64,000 nucleotides of DNA from Streptacidiphilus jiangxiensis (GCF_900109465.1 NZ_FOAZ01000029.1:1-64000); one strand, 5' to 3'. Shown: positions 47,445-56,180, numbered from the stretch's first letter. Translations and numbers: made by a program. The notes: a model not told the origin generated them from the sequence alone.

Positions 47445-48452
47445 TCACAGCAGGAACCCCTTGGGGAACGGGTCGGTCGGGTCGAGGAAGTACTGCGCGG
47501 TCCCGGTGATCCAGGCCCGCCCGGTCACCGTCGGCACGACGGCAGGGCGTCCGGCCACGGAGGTCTCCTCGACCAGCCGTCCGACGAACCGGGTCCCGAT
47601 GTAGGACTCGTTGACGAAGTCCGCGCCGAGCGCGAGCTCGCCGCGCGCGTGCAGCTGGGCCATCCGCGCGGACGTGCCGGTGCCGCAGGGCGAGCGGTCG
47701 AACCAGCCCGGGTGGATGGCCATGGCGTGCCGCGAGTGCGCGGCGGTCGAGCCGGGCGCGGCGAAGTACACGTGGTGCACGCCGTGCATACGGTCGTCCG
47801 CGGGGTGCACGGGCTCGTCCGCGGCGTTGATCGCGGCCATGGTGGCCAGCCCGGCCTTGAGGATCTGCTCCTTGGTGGCCCGCTCGCGGTCGAACGGCAG
47901 ACGGTAGTCGTCGAGGTCGACGATGGCGTAGAAGTTGCCGCCGAAGGCGAGGTCGTACCGGATCTCCCCGTAGCCCGGCACGTGGACCTTGGCGTCCAGC
48001 CGCTCGCAGAAGGCCGGCACGTTGGTGAGCGTCACCGCGGTGGCCGAGCCGTCCTCGACGGCGACGTCGACGCTGACCAGCCCGGCCGGCGTGTCCAGCC
48101 GAACGGTGGTGACCGGCTCCACGACCGGCACCATCCCGGTCTCGACCAGCACGGTGGCGACACCGATGGTGCCGTGCCCGCACATGGGCAGGAGCCCGGA
48201 CACCTCGATGAACAGCACCCCGTAGTCGGCGTCGGGCCGCGTCGGGGGCTGCAGGATCGCCCCGCTCATCGCGGCGTGGCCGCGGGGTTCGTACATCAGC
48301 AGCGTGCGCAGGTCGTCCAGGTGCTCCATGAAGTACACCCGGCGCTCGGCCATGGTGGCACCGGGAATGACGCCGACCCCTCCGGTGATCACCCGGGTGG
48401 GCATGCCTTCGGTGTGGGAGTCGACGGCGTGGTAGATGTGACGGGTCTTCAT
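47445..48452 (-). CDS. Proline racemase/hydroxyproline 2-epimerase family protein 2
   Basis: The 335-residue product also keeps both cysteines: Cys91 in PMCGHGT and Cys256 in DRSPCGTGTS. It begins MKTRHIYHAVDSHTEGMPTR, typical of 4-hydroxyproline 2-epimerases and proline racemases. Start ATG at 48452 with GGGGGCAAAG upstream. The two paralogues differ widely, so they probably take different substrates, for example trans-4-hydroxy-L-proline and L-proline. Confidence 0.92.
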   Translation of the reverse strand: MKTRHIYHAVDSHTEGMPTRVITGGVGVIPGATMAERRVYFMEHLDDLRTLLMYEPRGHAAMSGAILQPPTRPDADYGVLFIEVSGLLPMCGHGTIGVATVLVETGMVPVVEPVTTVRLDTPAGLVSVDVAVEDGSATAVTLTNVPAFCERLDAKVHVPGYGEIRYDLAFGGNFYAIVDLDDYRLPFDRERATKEQILKAGLATMAAINAADEPVHPADDRMHGVHHVYFAAPGSTAAHSRHAMAIHPGWFDRSPCGTGTSARMAQLHARGELALGADFVNESYIGTRFVGRLVEETSVAGRPAVVPTVTGRAWITGTAQYFLDPTDPFPKGFLL

Positions 48453-48485
48453 CAGCTTTGCCCCCTGAGAGTCAGTTGTTCCTCC

Positions 48486-48589
48486 AGGGGCGCGGGGAAC
48501 TGCGCGACAAGCCACCCTGCGTGGTGGGTCCCCGAACGCGCAGGGCCATCCGCACGCCGGTGGTTTCTCGCGCAGTTCCCCGCGCCCCT
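48486..48589. repeat. Dispersed inverted repeat, copy 3
   Basis: The arm at 48486-48515 is identical to the 30-base arm of copy 2; the opposite arm at 48560-48589 has two or three changes (GTGGTTTCTCGCG). The hairpin lies between two genes of the same direction, the DHDPS-family gene and the epimerase, and might reduce downstream expression. Confidence 0.9.
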
Positions 48590-48595
48590 CCATGG

Positions 48596-49513
48596 TTACC
48601 GCAGGCCTTCAGCCAGCGCCTTCTCCGTGGCCAGCGTCACGGCGCGCAGTGTGTCGCCGGTCAGCGCCGTGCGCGGGGCGCGGCAGGCGCCGCCCTTGCG
48701 GCCGGCGAGGTCCATGGAGAGCTTGATGGCCTGGACGAACTCGGTCTTGGAGTCCCAGCGCAGCAGCGCGTGCAGCTGCTTGTAGCGGGGCAGTGCCGCG
48801 GCGACGTCGCCGGCCACCGCGGAGCGGTACAGCTCCGCGCAGGCGCGCGGGAGGGCGTTGGGGTAGCCGGCGATCCAGCCGACCGCGCCGGCGAGGGCCA
48901 GCTCCAGCAGGACGTCGTCCGCGCCGATCAGCAGGTCCAGGCCGGGGGCCAGCTCGGCGATCTCGTAGGCGCGGCGCACGTCGCCGCTGAACTCCTTGAC
49001 GGCGACGATGTGCCCGGCCGCGTGCAGCTCGGCCAGGAGCGGCGGGAGCAGGTCGACGCGGGTGTCGTAGGGGTTGTTGTAGGCGACGACGGGCAGGCCC
49101 GCCTTCGCGACCTCCGCGTAGTGCGCCAGCACCGCGTCGCGGTCGGCGCGGAACGCGTTCGGGGGGAGCTGCAGCACGGAGCCGCAGCCGGCCTCCGCGG
49201 CCTGCTCGGCCCAGCGGCGCGCGTCGGCGGAGCCGTACGCCGCGGTGCCGGCCATGACGCGGCTGCCGTCGCCCGCGGCCTCGACGGCCACCTTGACGAC
49301 CTGGGCGCGCTCGGCCTCGGTGAGGGTCTGGTACTCGCCGAGGGAGCCGTTGGGGACGACACCGTCGCAGCCGTTCTCGATGAGCCACGCGACGTGCTGG
49401 GCGTAGGCGTCGTAGTCGACCGAGCCGTCCTCGTGGAACGGCAGTGCGGTGGCGACCATGATGCCGTGCCAGGGAGCCTGGCGGTCAGGGGTGGTGACGT
49501 CGGCGGCGGTCAT
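48596..49513 (-). CDS. DHDPS/NAL-family aldolase, probable 1-pyrroline-4-hydroxy-2-carboxylate deaminase
   Basis: Schiff-base lyase of the dihydrodipicolinate synthase family. The 305-residue product has GSLGE (near residue 56), Tyr145 (YNNPY) and catalytic Lys173 (HIVAVKEFSGD). In hydroxyproline catabolism such an enzyme deaminates the cyclic imine made from D-hydroxyproline to alpha-ketoglutarate semialdehyde. The ATG at 49513 has GGAG upstream and overlaps the previous gene by four bases. The partner semialdehyde dehydrogenase is not in the window. Confidence 0.85.
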   Translation of the reverse strand: MTAADVTTPDRQAPWHGIMVATALPFHEDGSVDYDAYAQHVAWLIENGCDGVVPNGSLGEYQTLTEAERAQVVKVAVEAAGDGSRVMAGTAAYGSADARRWAEQAAEAGCGSVLQLPPNAFRADRDAVLAHYAEVAKAGLPVVAYNNPYDTRVDLLPPLLAELHAAGHIVAVKEFSGDVRRAYEIAELAPGLDLLIGADDVLLELALAGAVGWIAGYPNALPRACAELYRSAVAGDVAAALPRYKQLHALLRWDSKTEFVQAIKLSMDLAGRKGGACRAPRTALTGDTLRAVTLATEKALAEGLR

Positions 49514-50940
49514 CGGGGAGCTCCTTGTGAGGATGGTGCGGTGGACTCGGCCAGCAGGCCGAGGGGAACAGGGGTGGACAGGGGGCGGGTGGGCGCGCCG
49601 TCGTCGGTGGCTCCGCAGAGCCGGGCCACGGCGGGCCCGCACATGCGGGCCTGGCACCAGCCCATGCCCGCGCGGGTGAGGAGTTTGACGGTGCGCTGGT
49701 CGCCGGCGCCGAGTTCGGTGACGGCGTCCCTGATCTGGCGTGCCGTCACCTCCTCGCAGCGGCAGATCTCGGTGGTGTCGTCGACCCAGTCGGGCCAGCC
49801 CGGACCGGGGGCGTGTCGCTCGGCCATCAGGTCGGCGAAGGCACGCAGGCGGGTGCGCTGCCGCAGCAGCGCGGTCGGCGCGTCGGTCTCGCCCGCGGCG
49901 GCGCGTCCGGCCAGCTCCCCTTCGACGATGGCGAGTTGGACGCCGCCGACGCCCGTGCTCTCGCCCGCGGCCCACAGACCGGGGACGGTGGTGCGCTGCG
50001 CGGCGTCGACGACGAGGGCGGCGCTGCCGTCGGGCAGCCTGCGGGTCTTGCAGCCGAGTTCGAGCGGCAGCTCCAGCTGCGGCACCAGTCCGTGTCCGAC
50101 GGCGACGGCGTCGCAGGCGACGCGCCGCTCGGTGCCGGGCAGGGGGCGCCAGTCTGCGTCGAGCCGGGCGAGGGTGACGGCCTCGACGCGCTCGGTGCCG
50201 TGGGCGGCAACGACGGCGGTGCGCGGGCGCAGCCGGACACCGTGCCGCAGCAGGACGGTGCCGTGCTGGGCGCCCTCGACGAGCTTGCCGGGGTTGGCGG
50301 CGAGGACGTGGGCGCCACGGGCGTAGCCGAGGTAGCCGGCGGCCTCCGCCACCAGCGGGACCGTCGCTCCCGCCTTGACCAGCGAGGACGCGACCGCGAG
50401 CAGCAGCGGGCCGCTCCCGGCGACCACGACGCGTCGGCCCGGCAGGACGAGCCCGGCCTTCAGCATGGCCTGGGCGCCGCCCGCGGCGACGACCCCGGGG
50501 AGGGTCCAGCCGGGGAACGGCAGCTGCCGTTCGTGGGCGCCGGTGGCGAACAGGATCCGACGTGCGGTCAGCGAGCGGGCCTGTCGCTGGTCCGGCCCGG
50601 TCAGGGCCCGGACGCTCCAGGCGCCCGACTCCCCCGCCACCGACCAGACATGGTGGTCCTGCAGCCGGGTGAGCCGTGCGGCCGACGCGTCGACGCGGGC
50701 GAGGAGCCCTTGGAACTCGGCCCAGTGGTGGTGCAGCGCCTCCGGCCGGGCGGCGTGCAGTTCGGCGGCGGGCTGCCGGTAGAACTGGCCGCCGGGCTGC
50801 GGCGCGGCGTCCAGGAGCGCGACGCGCAGGCCGCGTTCGGCCGCGGCTGCCGCGCCCGCAAGGCCGGCGGGCCCGGCGCCGATCACGGCGAGGTCGTAGT
50901 CGGATTCGTGACCCGGATCGGCCTCAGGCGAGTTCGTCAT
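49510..50940 (-). CDS. FAD/NAD-binding subunit with C-terminal BFD-type [2Fe-2S] site
   Basis: The 476-residue flavoprotein has a Rossmann motif LAVIGAGPAGLAGAA, a second nucleotide site VVVAGSGPLLLAVAS, and at the C-terminus four cysteines (EICRCEEVT, GWCQARMC) that form a BFD-like cluster. It is the alpha-type subunit of opine oxidase/D-hydroxyproline dehydrogenase complexes. Its gene is 17 bases overlapped by the ferredoxin-like subunit gene upstream, so the three subunits are made together. Confidence 0.87.
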   Translation of the reverse strand: MTNSPEADPGHESDYDLAVIGAGPAGLAGAAAAAERGLRVALLDAAPQPGGQFYRQPAAELHAARPEALHHHWAEFQGLLARVDASAARLTRLQDHHVWSVAGESGAWSVRALTGPDQRQARSLTARRILFATGAHERQLPFPGWTLPGVVAAGGAQAMLKAGLVLPGRRVVVAGSGPLLLAVASSLVKAGATVPLVAEAAGYLGYARGAHVLAANPGKLVEGAQHGTVLLRHGVRLRPRTAVVAAHGTERVEAVTLARLDADWRPLPGTERRVACDAVAVGHGLVPQLELPLELGCKTRRLPDGSAALVVDAAQRTTVPGLWAAGESTGVGGVQLAIVEGELAGRAAAGETDAPTALLRQRTRLRAFADLMAERHAPGPGWPDWVDDTTEICRCEEVTARQIRDAVTELGAGDQRTVKLLTRAGMGWCQARMCGPAVARLCGATDDGAPTRPLSTPVPLGLLAESTAPSSQGAPR

Positions 50941-51235
50941 GGCCGTCCCCTCTCTGCGTGCGGACCTCGGCGCCCGGCGTCACCGGCGCCAGGCAGGCGC
51001 GGACGTTGGGGACGCCGTCGAGCTCGACCAGGCAGTCGTAGCAGGCGCCCATCCCGCAGAACGCGCCGCGTGGTCGGTCCCCGACGCGGGTGCGGCGCCA
51101 GGCCAGGCGGTCCGCCTGCCACAGGGCGGCGGCCACGGTCTGTCCGGGCAGGGCGGGGACGGGCTCGCCGTCGAAGCTGAACTCGAAGCCGGGCTCGGGC
51201 CGGGCCCGGACCAGGTCGAGCGGATTGCGCCTCAC
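50924..51235 (-). CDS. [2Fe-2S] ferredoxin-like subunit of the dehydrogenase
   Basis: The 103-residue product has the ferredoxin motif FCGMGACYDC followed by a fourth cysteine in VRACLAPV, and a FEFSFDGEPVPALPGQTVAA beta-grasp start. It is the small gamma subunit of the same dehydrogenase. It starts with GTG at 51235, overlapping the upstream oxidase gene by four bases (GTGA). Confidence 0.88.
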   Translation of the reverse strand: MRRNPLDLVRARPEPGFEFSFDGEPVPALPGQTVAAALWQADRLAWRRTRVGDRPRGAFCGMGACYDCLVELDGVPNVRACLAPVTPGAEVRTQRGDGHDELA

Positions 51236-52407
51236 GGCTGCTCCTGAAGGAAACGTGCGGGGTCGAAGGGGGTGGGGTCGAGGAACGGTTTCCCGCCGTC
51301 GACGAGTTGGGAGACGAGCAGCCCGGTGGCGGGCGCGAGGCCGATGCCCGCGCCCTCGTGGCCGCAGGCCTGGAACAGCCAGGGCTGCCGCGGGTCGGGG
51401 CCGATCGCGGGCAGGTGGTCGGGCAGGTAGGGACGGAATCCACGGTAGGCGCGCATCACCCGCACGTCGCGGAGCGCGGGGAAGAGCTCGGCCGCCTGCG
51501 CGGCGAGCCGTGCCAGTACCGGCACCGAGAGGCTCCGGTCGAAGCCGACCCGCTCGCGGCTGGCGCCGATCAGCACCGGTCCGGCGGCCGTTCCCTCCAC
51601 GACGCCGGAGCTCTGCAGGTCGGCCGAGCCGCTGGCCACGTCGGCGACGTAGTCGGCCGCGTAGACCTTGTGCCGCACCAGCGGCGGCAGCGGCTCGGTG
51701 ACCAGCACGAAGCCGCGGCGCGGCAGGATCGGCAGGTGCGCCCCCGCGAGGGCGGCGATCTCGCCGCCCCAGGTTCCGGCGGCGTTGACCACCGCGTGGC
51801 AGTGCAGCGTTCCGAGCGCGTCCGTCTCCACGCGACCCTTGGACAGGGCGGTCACGGTGGCTCTGGTGAACAGCTCGACACGGCCGGTGTCCCGCGCCCG
51901 TCGCAGCAGGGTCGCTGCCGCGAGGGCGGGCTGCACCTGGGCGTCCTGCGGGTAGAGGACACCCCCGGCCAGTGCTGGAGCGAGGTGGGGCTCCAGCTCC
52001 CCGAGCGCATCGGCGGGGACGTCCACGGCGTCGACGCCGGCCTCCCGCTGACGCGCGGCCAGCCCCTGGAGGGCACTCAGGGACTGGACATCCTTGGCGA
52101 CGACGAGCCCGCCCTTGGGCTCGTACTCCAGCGCGTCCGCGCCGAGGGTCTCCGCGAGCTCCCGCCACAGCCGCTGGCTCTCCGTCGCGAGCTCCAGCTC
52201 GGGCCCGGGCAGCTTGTCGGAGACCAGCAGGTTCCCCTCCCCGGCACCGGTCGTCCCCCCGACGACCGGGCCCCGATCGACCACGGCCACCTGGAGCCCC
52301 CGCTCCGCGAGGGCGTACGCACAGGCCGCACCGATCATTCCGGCGCCGATGACGACTACGTCGTAGTGAGGGGTTCTGGGCACGTTCAGTACTATGTCAC
52401 ACGGCAT
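51232..52407 (-). CDS. FAD-dependent amino acid dehydrogenase (DAO/glycine oxidase family)
   Basis: Oxidises the amino acid substrate, probably D-hydroxyproline or D-proline, with FAD. The 391-residue product has VVVIGAGMIGAACAYALAE at the N-terminus and the late GFRPYLPDHLPAIGPDP and GHEGAGIGLAPATG blocks of the family. It starts at ATG 52407, with GGAG upstream, or at a GTG at 52386 (VPRTPHYDVVVIG). The second fits a leaderless start, since TAGTACT lies just before it. Confidence 0.88.
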   Translation of the reverse strand: MPCDIVLNVPRTPHYDVVVIGAGMIGAACAYALAERGLQVAVVDRGPVVGGTTGAGEGNLLVSDKLPGPELELATESQRLWRELAETLGADALEYEPKGGLVVAKDVQSLSALQGLAARQREAGVDAVDVPADALGELEPHLAPALAGGVLYPQDAQVQPALAAATLLRRARDTGRVELFTRATVTALSKGRVETDALGTLHCHAVVNAAGTWGGEIAALAGAHLPILPRRGFVLVTEPLPPLVRHKVYAADYVADVASGSADLQSSGVVEGTAAGPVLIGASRERVGFDRSLSVPVLARLAAQAAELFPALRDVRVMRAYRGFRPYLPDHLPAIGPDPRQPWLFQACGHEGAGIGLAPATGLLVSQLVDGGKPFLDPTPFDPARFLQEQP

Positions 52408-52475
52408 TGGCGCTCCGCTACCTCCCGCGGACGAGCCTCTTCCGACCCGGCTGGAGGGGTGATCGGCGGTTCGTC

Positions 52476-53456
52476 TCAGCTGCTGAACCTGCGCCGGTAC
52501 TCGCTCGGCGACAGGCCCGTGTGCCGGCGCATCAGAGTGCGCAGGTGCGCGGCCGTGCCGATGCCGCAACGGTGGGCGACGAGCTCGAGGCTGGGTTCGC
52601 CGCGTTCGATCAGGCGGCAGGCGAGGGCGACGCGTTCGGAGGTGAGCCAAGCGAGGGGTGTCGTGCCCAGCTGGGTACGGAAGCGGCGGTGGAGCGTGGC
52701 CGCGCTCACGGTGGCCACCGCGGCGAGGTCGTCGACCGTCAGGGCTTGGTCCAGCCTGGCCTGGGCCCAGGCCAGGACTCGGGCGAGGGAGTCCTCGGCA
52801 ACGCGCGGGACCGGGCGCTCGATGAACTGGCGCTGGCCGCCCTCACGGTGTGCGGCGAAGACCAGGCGGCGGCTGACCGCGTTGACCACCTCCGCGCCGT
52901 GGTCGCGGCGGACGAGGTAGAGGCCGAGGTCGAGTGCCGCCGCACTGCCCGCGGAGGTGAGGATGTCGCCGTCGTCGACGAAGAGGACGTCCTCCTCCAG
53001 ACGCACCGCCGGGAACCGGGCGCGGAAGGCCTCCGCCCAGCGCCAGTGCGCGGTGGCCCGGCGGCCGTCGAGGACGCCCGCCTCCGCGAGCGTGAAGGCG
53101 CCGCTGCAGAAGCCGACCAGCCGTGCGCCGCGCCCGTGCGCGCGGCGCACCGCGTCGAGGAGGGCGGGACGGCGCGGGACCTCGATGTCGGGGCGATTGG
53201 GCACGATCAGCGTGTCCGCCTCCTCCGCCGCGTCCAGGTCCGCCACCCCCGTCAGGGTGTAGAAGCCGTCGCGCATCAGCGTGCGCGGCTCGGGCGAGCA
53301 GAGCCGGAAGTCGTAGAGCTCGCGGCCCAGCTCGGGCCGGGGCAGGCCGAAGACCTCGATGGCGCAGCCGAGTTCGAAGGGGTTGGAGTTCTCGTCCACG
53401 ATGACCACGACCCGGTGCGGGCGGGCGACCGGGGGCTGCGAGGATTCATGCGACAT
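52476..53456 (-). CDS. GlxA-family AraC-type transcriptional regulator
   Basis: The 326-residue product joins a DJ-1/PfpI-like domain (GFCSGAFTLAEAGVL, about residues 114-128) to a C-terminal AraC double helix-turn-helix (LDQALTVDDLAAVATVSAAT and the TGLSPSEYRRRF end). Such regulators often control amino acid or betaine catabolism. It lies 68 bases upstream of the dehydrogenase gene on the same strand and is a natural activator for it. Confidence 0.9.
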   Translation of the reverse strand: MSHESSQPPVARPHRVVVIVDENSNPFELGCAIEVFGLPRPELGRELYDFRLCSPEPRTLMRDGFYTLTGVADLDAAEEADTLIVPNRPDIEVPRRPALLDAVRRAHGRGARLVGFCSGAFTLAEAGVLDGRRATAHWRWAEAFRARFPAVRLEEDVLFVDDGDILTSAGSAAALDLGLYLVRRDHGAEVVNAVSRRLVFAAHREGGQRQFIERPVPRVAEDSLARVLAWAQARLDQALTVDDLAAVATVSAATLHRRFRTQLGTTPLAWLTSERVALACRLIERGEPSLELVAHRCGIGTAAHLRTLMRRHTGLSPSEYRRRFSS

Positions 53457-53508
53457 ATGCGATTCCTAGCACTCCCGCCCTCCCCGCCCAAGGGCGAGGA
53501 TCGACGTC

Positions 53509-53925
53509 ATGAGCAGCCAGCCGATCGCCCTCGCCGACGCCCTCGCCTCCTTCGAGGCGCTGTGGAGCCCGCGCATCGTCACCACGGTCAACGACTACGA
53601 CGTGCGCGTCGCCAAGGTCGCGGGCGAGCACCTGTGGCACGTCCACGACGACACCGACGAGTTCTTCCTCGTACTGGACGGGGAGCTGTTCATCTCCCTG
53701 CGCGAGCCGGCCGGCGAGCGGACGGTGCGACTGCCCAAGGGGAGCGTCTTCACCGTCCCGCGCGGTACCGAACACAAGCCGTCGGCCCCTGACCACGCGT
53801 CGATCCTGTTGCTCGAACCCACGGGCACCTCGACCGTCGGCGACCGCCACGAGGAGGTCCCCGACCACGTCGACGCGACCACGGGTCACCGGCTCGCCGA
53901 GGGCCGAGGCCGCCCTTCCCAGTAG
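53509..53925 (+). CDS. Cupin-domain protein
   Basis: The 138-residue product has the cupin motif 1 HVHDDTDEFF (His44, His46, Glu51) and motif 2 with PRGTEHKP. A metal-dependent dioxygenase or isomerase role is possible; the substrate is unknown. The ATG at 53509 follows GGGCGAGGA. Its last 40 bases overlap the convergent WYL regulator gene. Confidence 0.85.
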   Translation: MSSQPIALADALASFEALWSPRIVTTVNDYDVRVAKVAGEHLWHVHDDTDEFFLVLDGELFISLREPAGERTVRLPKGSVFTVPRGTEHKPSAPDHASILLLEPTGTSTVGDRHEEVPDHVDATTGHRLAEGRGRPSQ

Positions 53926-54557
53926 CGCCGCAGCCGGAAGCCCTCGACGTGACGGAAGGGCACCTCGGCGCGGGTGGCCTCGGCCAGCCCGCTCACCTCG
54001 AACGTCCGCACGGCCGTGCCGTCGTGGGCGACGAGGTACCAGCGGCCCGCCTCCAGCACGATGCCCTGCGGCGAGACGACCTCGTCACCGATCCGGAGCG
54101 TGTGCTGCTCCTTCACCGCCTCGGTGAGCAGCGGTAGCCGCGCCGAGCCCTCGGCCTCGGGCTGCCAGGACCAGGTGTCGAGCAGGAACCGGGAGCCGAT
54201 GCGCGCCGCGTGCTCCCCCAGGGCGCCCGGCAGGGCGGCGGCGAGCTTCAGGCGGGCGGTGAGAGCGGCGGAGCCGAAGCCGAGCTCGGCGGCCGGGCCG
54301 AGCTCGGGGACCATGAACAGCGACTCGGCCTCGCAGGAGGTCAGCCCGGTGAGCCGGGTGCGGTAGCCGTCGACCAGTCGGTAGCCGCCGTCCTTGCCGC
54401 CCTCCCCGTAGATCGGGACGCCCGACGCCGACAGCGCCTCCGCGTCGCGGTAGACGGTGCGGACCGACACCTCCAGCTCCCGGGCCAGCTCCCGGGCGGT
54501 GAGCCTGCCCCGGCTCTGCAGCAGCAGGACGATCGACATCAGTCGGCTGGCACGCAT
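53886..54557 (-). CDS. WYL-domain HTH regulator (YafY type)
   Basis: The 223-residue product has an N-terminal HTH (RLMSIVLLLQSRGRLTAREL, ELEVSVRTVYRDAEAL) and a WYL domain (LEAGRWYLVAHDGTAVRTFEV). It is shorter than the usual 310-330 residues because the C-terminal WCX part is missing. It is divergent from the gene at 54619, with a perfect palindrome in between. Confidence 0.87.
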   Translation of the reverse strand: MRASRLMSIVLLLQSRGRLTARELARELEVSVRTVYRDAEALSASGVPIYGEGGKDGGYRLVDGYRTRLTGLTSCEAESLFMVPELGPAAELGFGSAALTARLKLAAALPGALGEHAARIGSRFLLDTWSWQPEAEGSARLPLLTEAVKEQHTLRIGDEVVSPQGIVLEAGRWYLVAHDGTAVRTFEVSGLAEATRAEVPFRHVEGFRLRRYWEGRPRPSASR

Positions 54558-54573
54558 TTCCCTCCCCCTCAGG

Positions 54574-54600
54574 ACCGGCTGACACAGGGTGTCAGCCGGT
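54574..54600. promoter_or_regulatory. Perfect 12-bp palindrome, probable WYL-regulator operator
   Basis: ACCGGCTGACAC and GTGTCAGCCGGT are exact inverted copies with AGG between them. It lies in the divergent promoter region of the WYL regulator and the gene at 54619, close to both start codons. Confidence 0.7.
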
Positions 54601-54618
54601 CCGCCCTACGGTCCAGGC

Positions 54619-55098
54619 ATGCCCTTCAAGGAGAAGCACCTGCGGGTGCACCCGTCCCTGACCCTCGCCGGCTGGCAGCTCAAGCCCTACCACGTGCTCC
54701 GCGAGGCCGACCGTCCGCTCCCGCCCGAGGTGGTGGCGGCCGCCCACCGGACCGCCGAGTCGATGCTGCCCGAGCCGGACCACGAACTGCCGCCCGCCGG
54801 ATGGCTGGTGCTGCACGAGGGCGGCAACGGCGCGATGTACCTGTGCGTCTGCACCTGGGTCTGGGGCAACGTGGTCGAGGTGCGGACGGCCGCCGCCGCG
54901 GAGCCGTTCGTCGGCTGCCCGGACGACGATCCGACGCACTTCGTGGTCAACCGGGCGCCCTACGCGGGGTGCGTGTGGGAGCTGCCCGCACTGGCTCACG
55001 AGCGCACCGCCTGGGTGCGCCGAATGCTCGCCCCGGACGCCCCGGACCTGGCCGGATACCTCAGGGACACGCTGGCCGAGGGACCGACCGGCGGGTGA
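54619..55098 (+). CDS. Conserved hypothetical protein
   Basis: Function unknown. The 159-residue product MPFKEKHLRVHPSLTLAGWQ contains LHEGGNGAMYLCVCTWVWGN and ends in RDTLAEGPTGG. It is soluble and without a recognised active site. It is divergent from the WYL regulator, which is the likely controller. The start ATG at 54619 lies 18 bases after the palindrome, so a repressor there would block its transcription or a leaderless start. Confidence 0.72.
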   Translation: MPFKEKHLRVHPSLTLAGWQLKPYHVLREADRPLPPEVVAAAHRTAESMLPEPDHELPPAGWLVLHEGGNGAMYLCVCTWVWGNVVEVRTAAAAEPFVGCPDDDPTHFVVNRAPYAGCVWELPALAHERTAWVRRMLAPDAPDLAGYLRDTLAEGPTGG

Positions 55099-55126
55099 CC
55101 GCCCCGACGGGCCCGAGGACGGACCC

Positions 55127-55969
55127 TCACACCCGCCGGAAGCTCTCCCCGTCGAAGGTCCACTCCCAGCCGACCTCGCCCCGGACGGCGCAGACGCCGC
55201 CGAGCGAGAGCATGCCGGGCCGGTTCAGCGCGTGCCCCACGCACAGGACCTCGCACAGCAGGTCGAGGTCCTCGTCGTCGACGCGCATCACCCCGCCCGG
55301 CTCCAGCCGCAGGTCCGCCCAGGCGACCAGCGGCAGATCGGCGTCGAACAGGCTGCAGACCACCGTGAACGTGCCCTCGCCCGCGCCGAGCAGGAAGCCG
55401 CGCAGGGCCTCCGCGCCACGGGCGTAGGCGATCCGGAGCAGCGGCTCGGGGAACTCGCCGGACACCGCGGCCTCCGCGGTCTCCGCGAGCATCCGGTCGA
55501 GCTGACGGCGGACCAGGCCGCGCTCGTGGGCGCGGTCGACCCGCAGCAGGAACTCCGCCAGCGGCTCCCCCTCCCAGCGGACCCACTCCTCCTCGGCGGT
55601 GGGGTCGGCGGTGTAGGCGAAGTGGCTGTCGCCGTCGGCCCGGGAGATGCCCTCCCGCTCGCAGAAGTCGTCGAAGTCGGCGGGCGAGAAGGCCCGCCCG
55701 CGCACCTCGACGCCGTCCCGCCCGAGCCCGTCCAGCAGCGCCTCGACATCGCGCAGGTAGTCGCCGTAGCCGCGGTAGGTCGTGCTGCCGTCCGCCTGCA
55801 GGCGCTCGAAGTCCGCGCGGTTGGTGACGACGCCCACCATGGTGGGCCGGCGTCGCTCGGCCGCCCGGGCGGCGCAGCGGCGGTCGCGCGGAGTGACCAC
55901 GCGCACGGTCGACTGGCAGACCGCCGGGCGGGCGCTGCGCGGGCGAGCGTGCTTGGCGTGCTTGGCCAT
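55127..55969 (-). CDS. Hypothetical protein
   Basis: Function unknown. The 280-residue product has a basic N-terminus (MAKHAKHARPRSARP, about 45 residues with many Arg) and an acidic main part (RADFERLQADGSTTYRGYGD, then FSPADFDDFCEREGIS). No membrane helix is evident. The ATG at 55969 follows CGGAGG. The region 55970-56130 to its right holds no gene. Confidence 0.7.
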   Translation of the reverse strand: MAKHAKHARPRSARPAVCQSTVRVVTPRDRRCAARAAERRRPTMVGVVTNRADFERLQADGSTTYRGYGDYLRDVEALLDGLGRDGVEVRGRAFSPADFDDFCEREGISRADGDSHFAYTADPTAEEEWVRWEGEPLAEFLLRVDRAHERGLVRRQLDRMLAETAEAAVSGEFPEPLLRIAYARGAEALRGFLLGAGEGTFTVVCSLFDADLPLVAWADLRLEPGGVMRVDDEDLDLLCEVLCVGHALNRPGMLSLGGVCAVRGEVGWEWTFDGESFRRV

Positions 55970-56130
55970 GGGAGCCTCCGGGCTGTGCGGTGGAACGGGG
56001 TGCGAGAGTGGTTCGCTGCTTCTCGTCCTCCCCCGCCTCCACCACCCCATGCGCACCCTGTGTCACAGACTCGTCACCATCCGTCACCTCGAATGGCGCA
56101 ACGACCACGCAACGTGAGTGCACCGCAGAC

Positions 56131-56180
56131 GACAGAGGCGCCCTGCCACTCCCTCACGGGAGCCACAGGGCGCCTCTGTC
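56131..56180 (-). terminator. Terminator hairpin after nusB
   Basis: GACAGAGGCGCCCTG (56131-56145) pairs perfectly with CAGGGCGCCTCTGTC (56166-56180). It is a 15-bp stem 28 bases after the nusB stop, without a T tract. Confidence 0.8.

Noticed and set aside
46402-48183. A fused 593-residue epimerase
   Set aside because: The upstream part of this frame is out of frame with epimerase 2 and has no coding character; the good GTG start with GGGAG is at 47433.
48596-49513. dapA for lysine synthesis
   Set aside because: The context is a hydroxyproline-type operon and the substrate loop (NGSLGEYQT) differs from true DapA (TGTTGE); a catabolic member of the family fits better.
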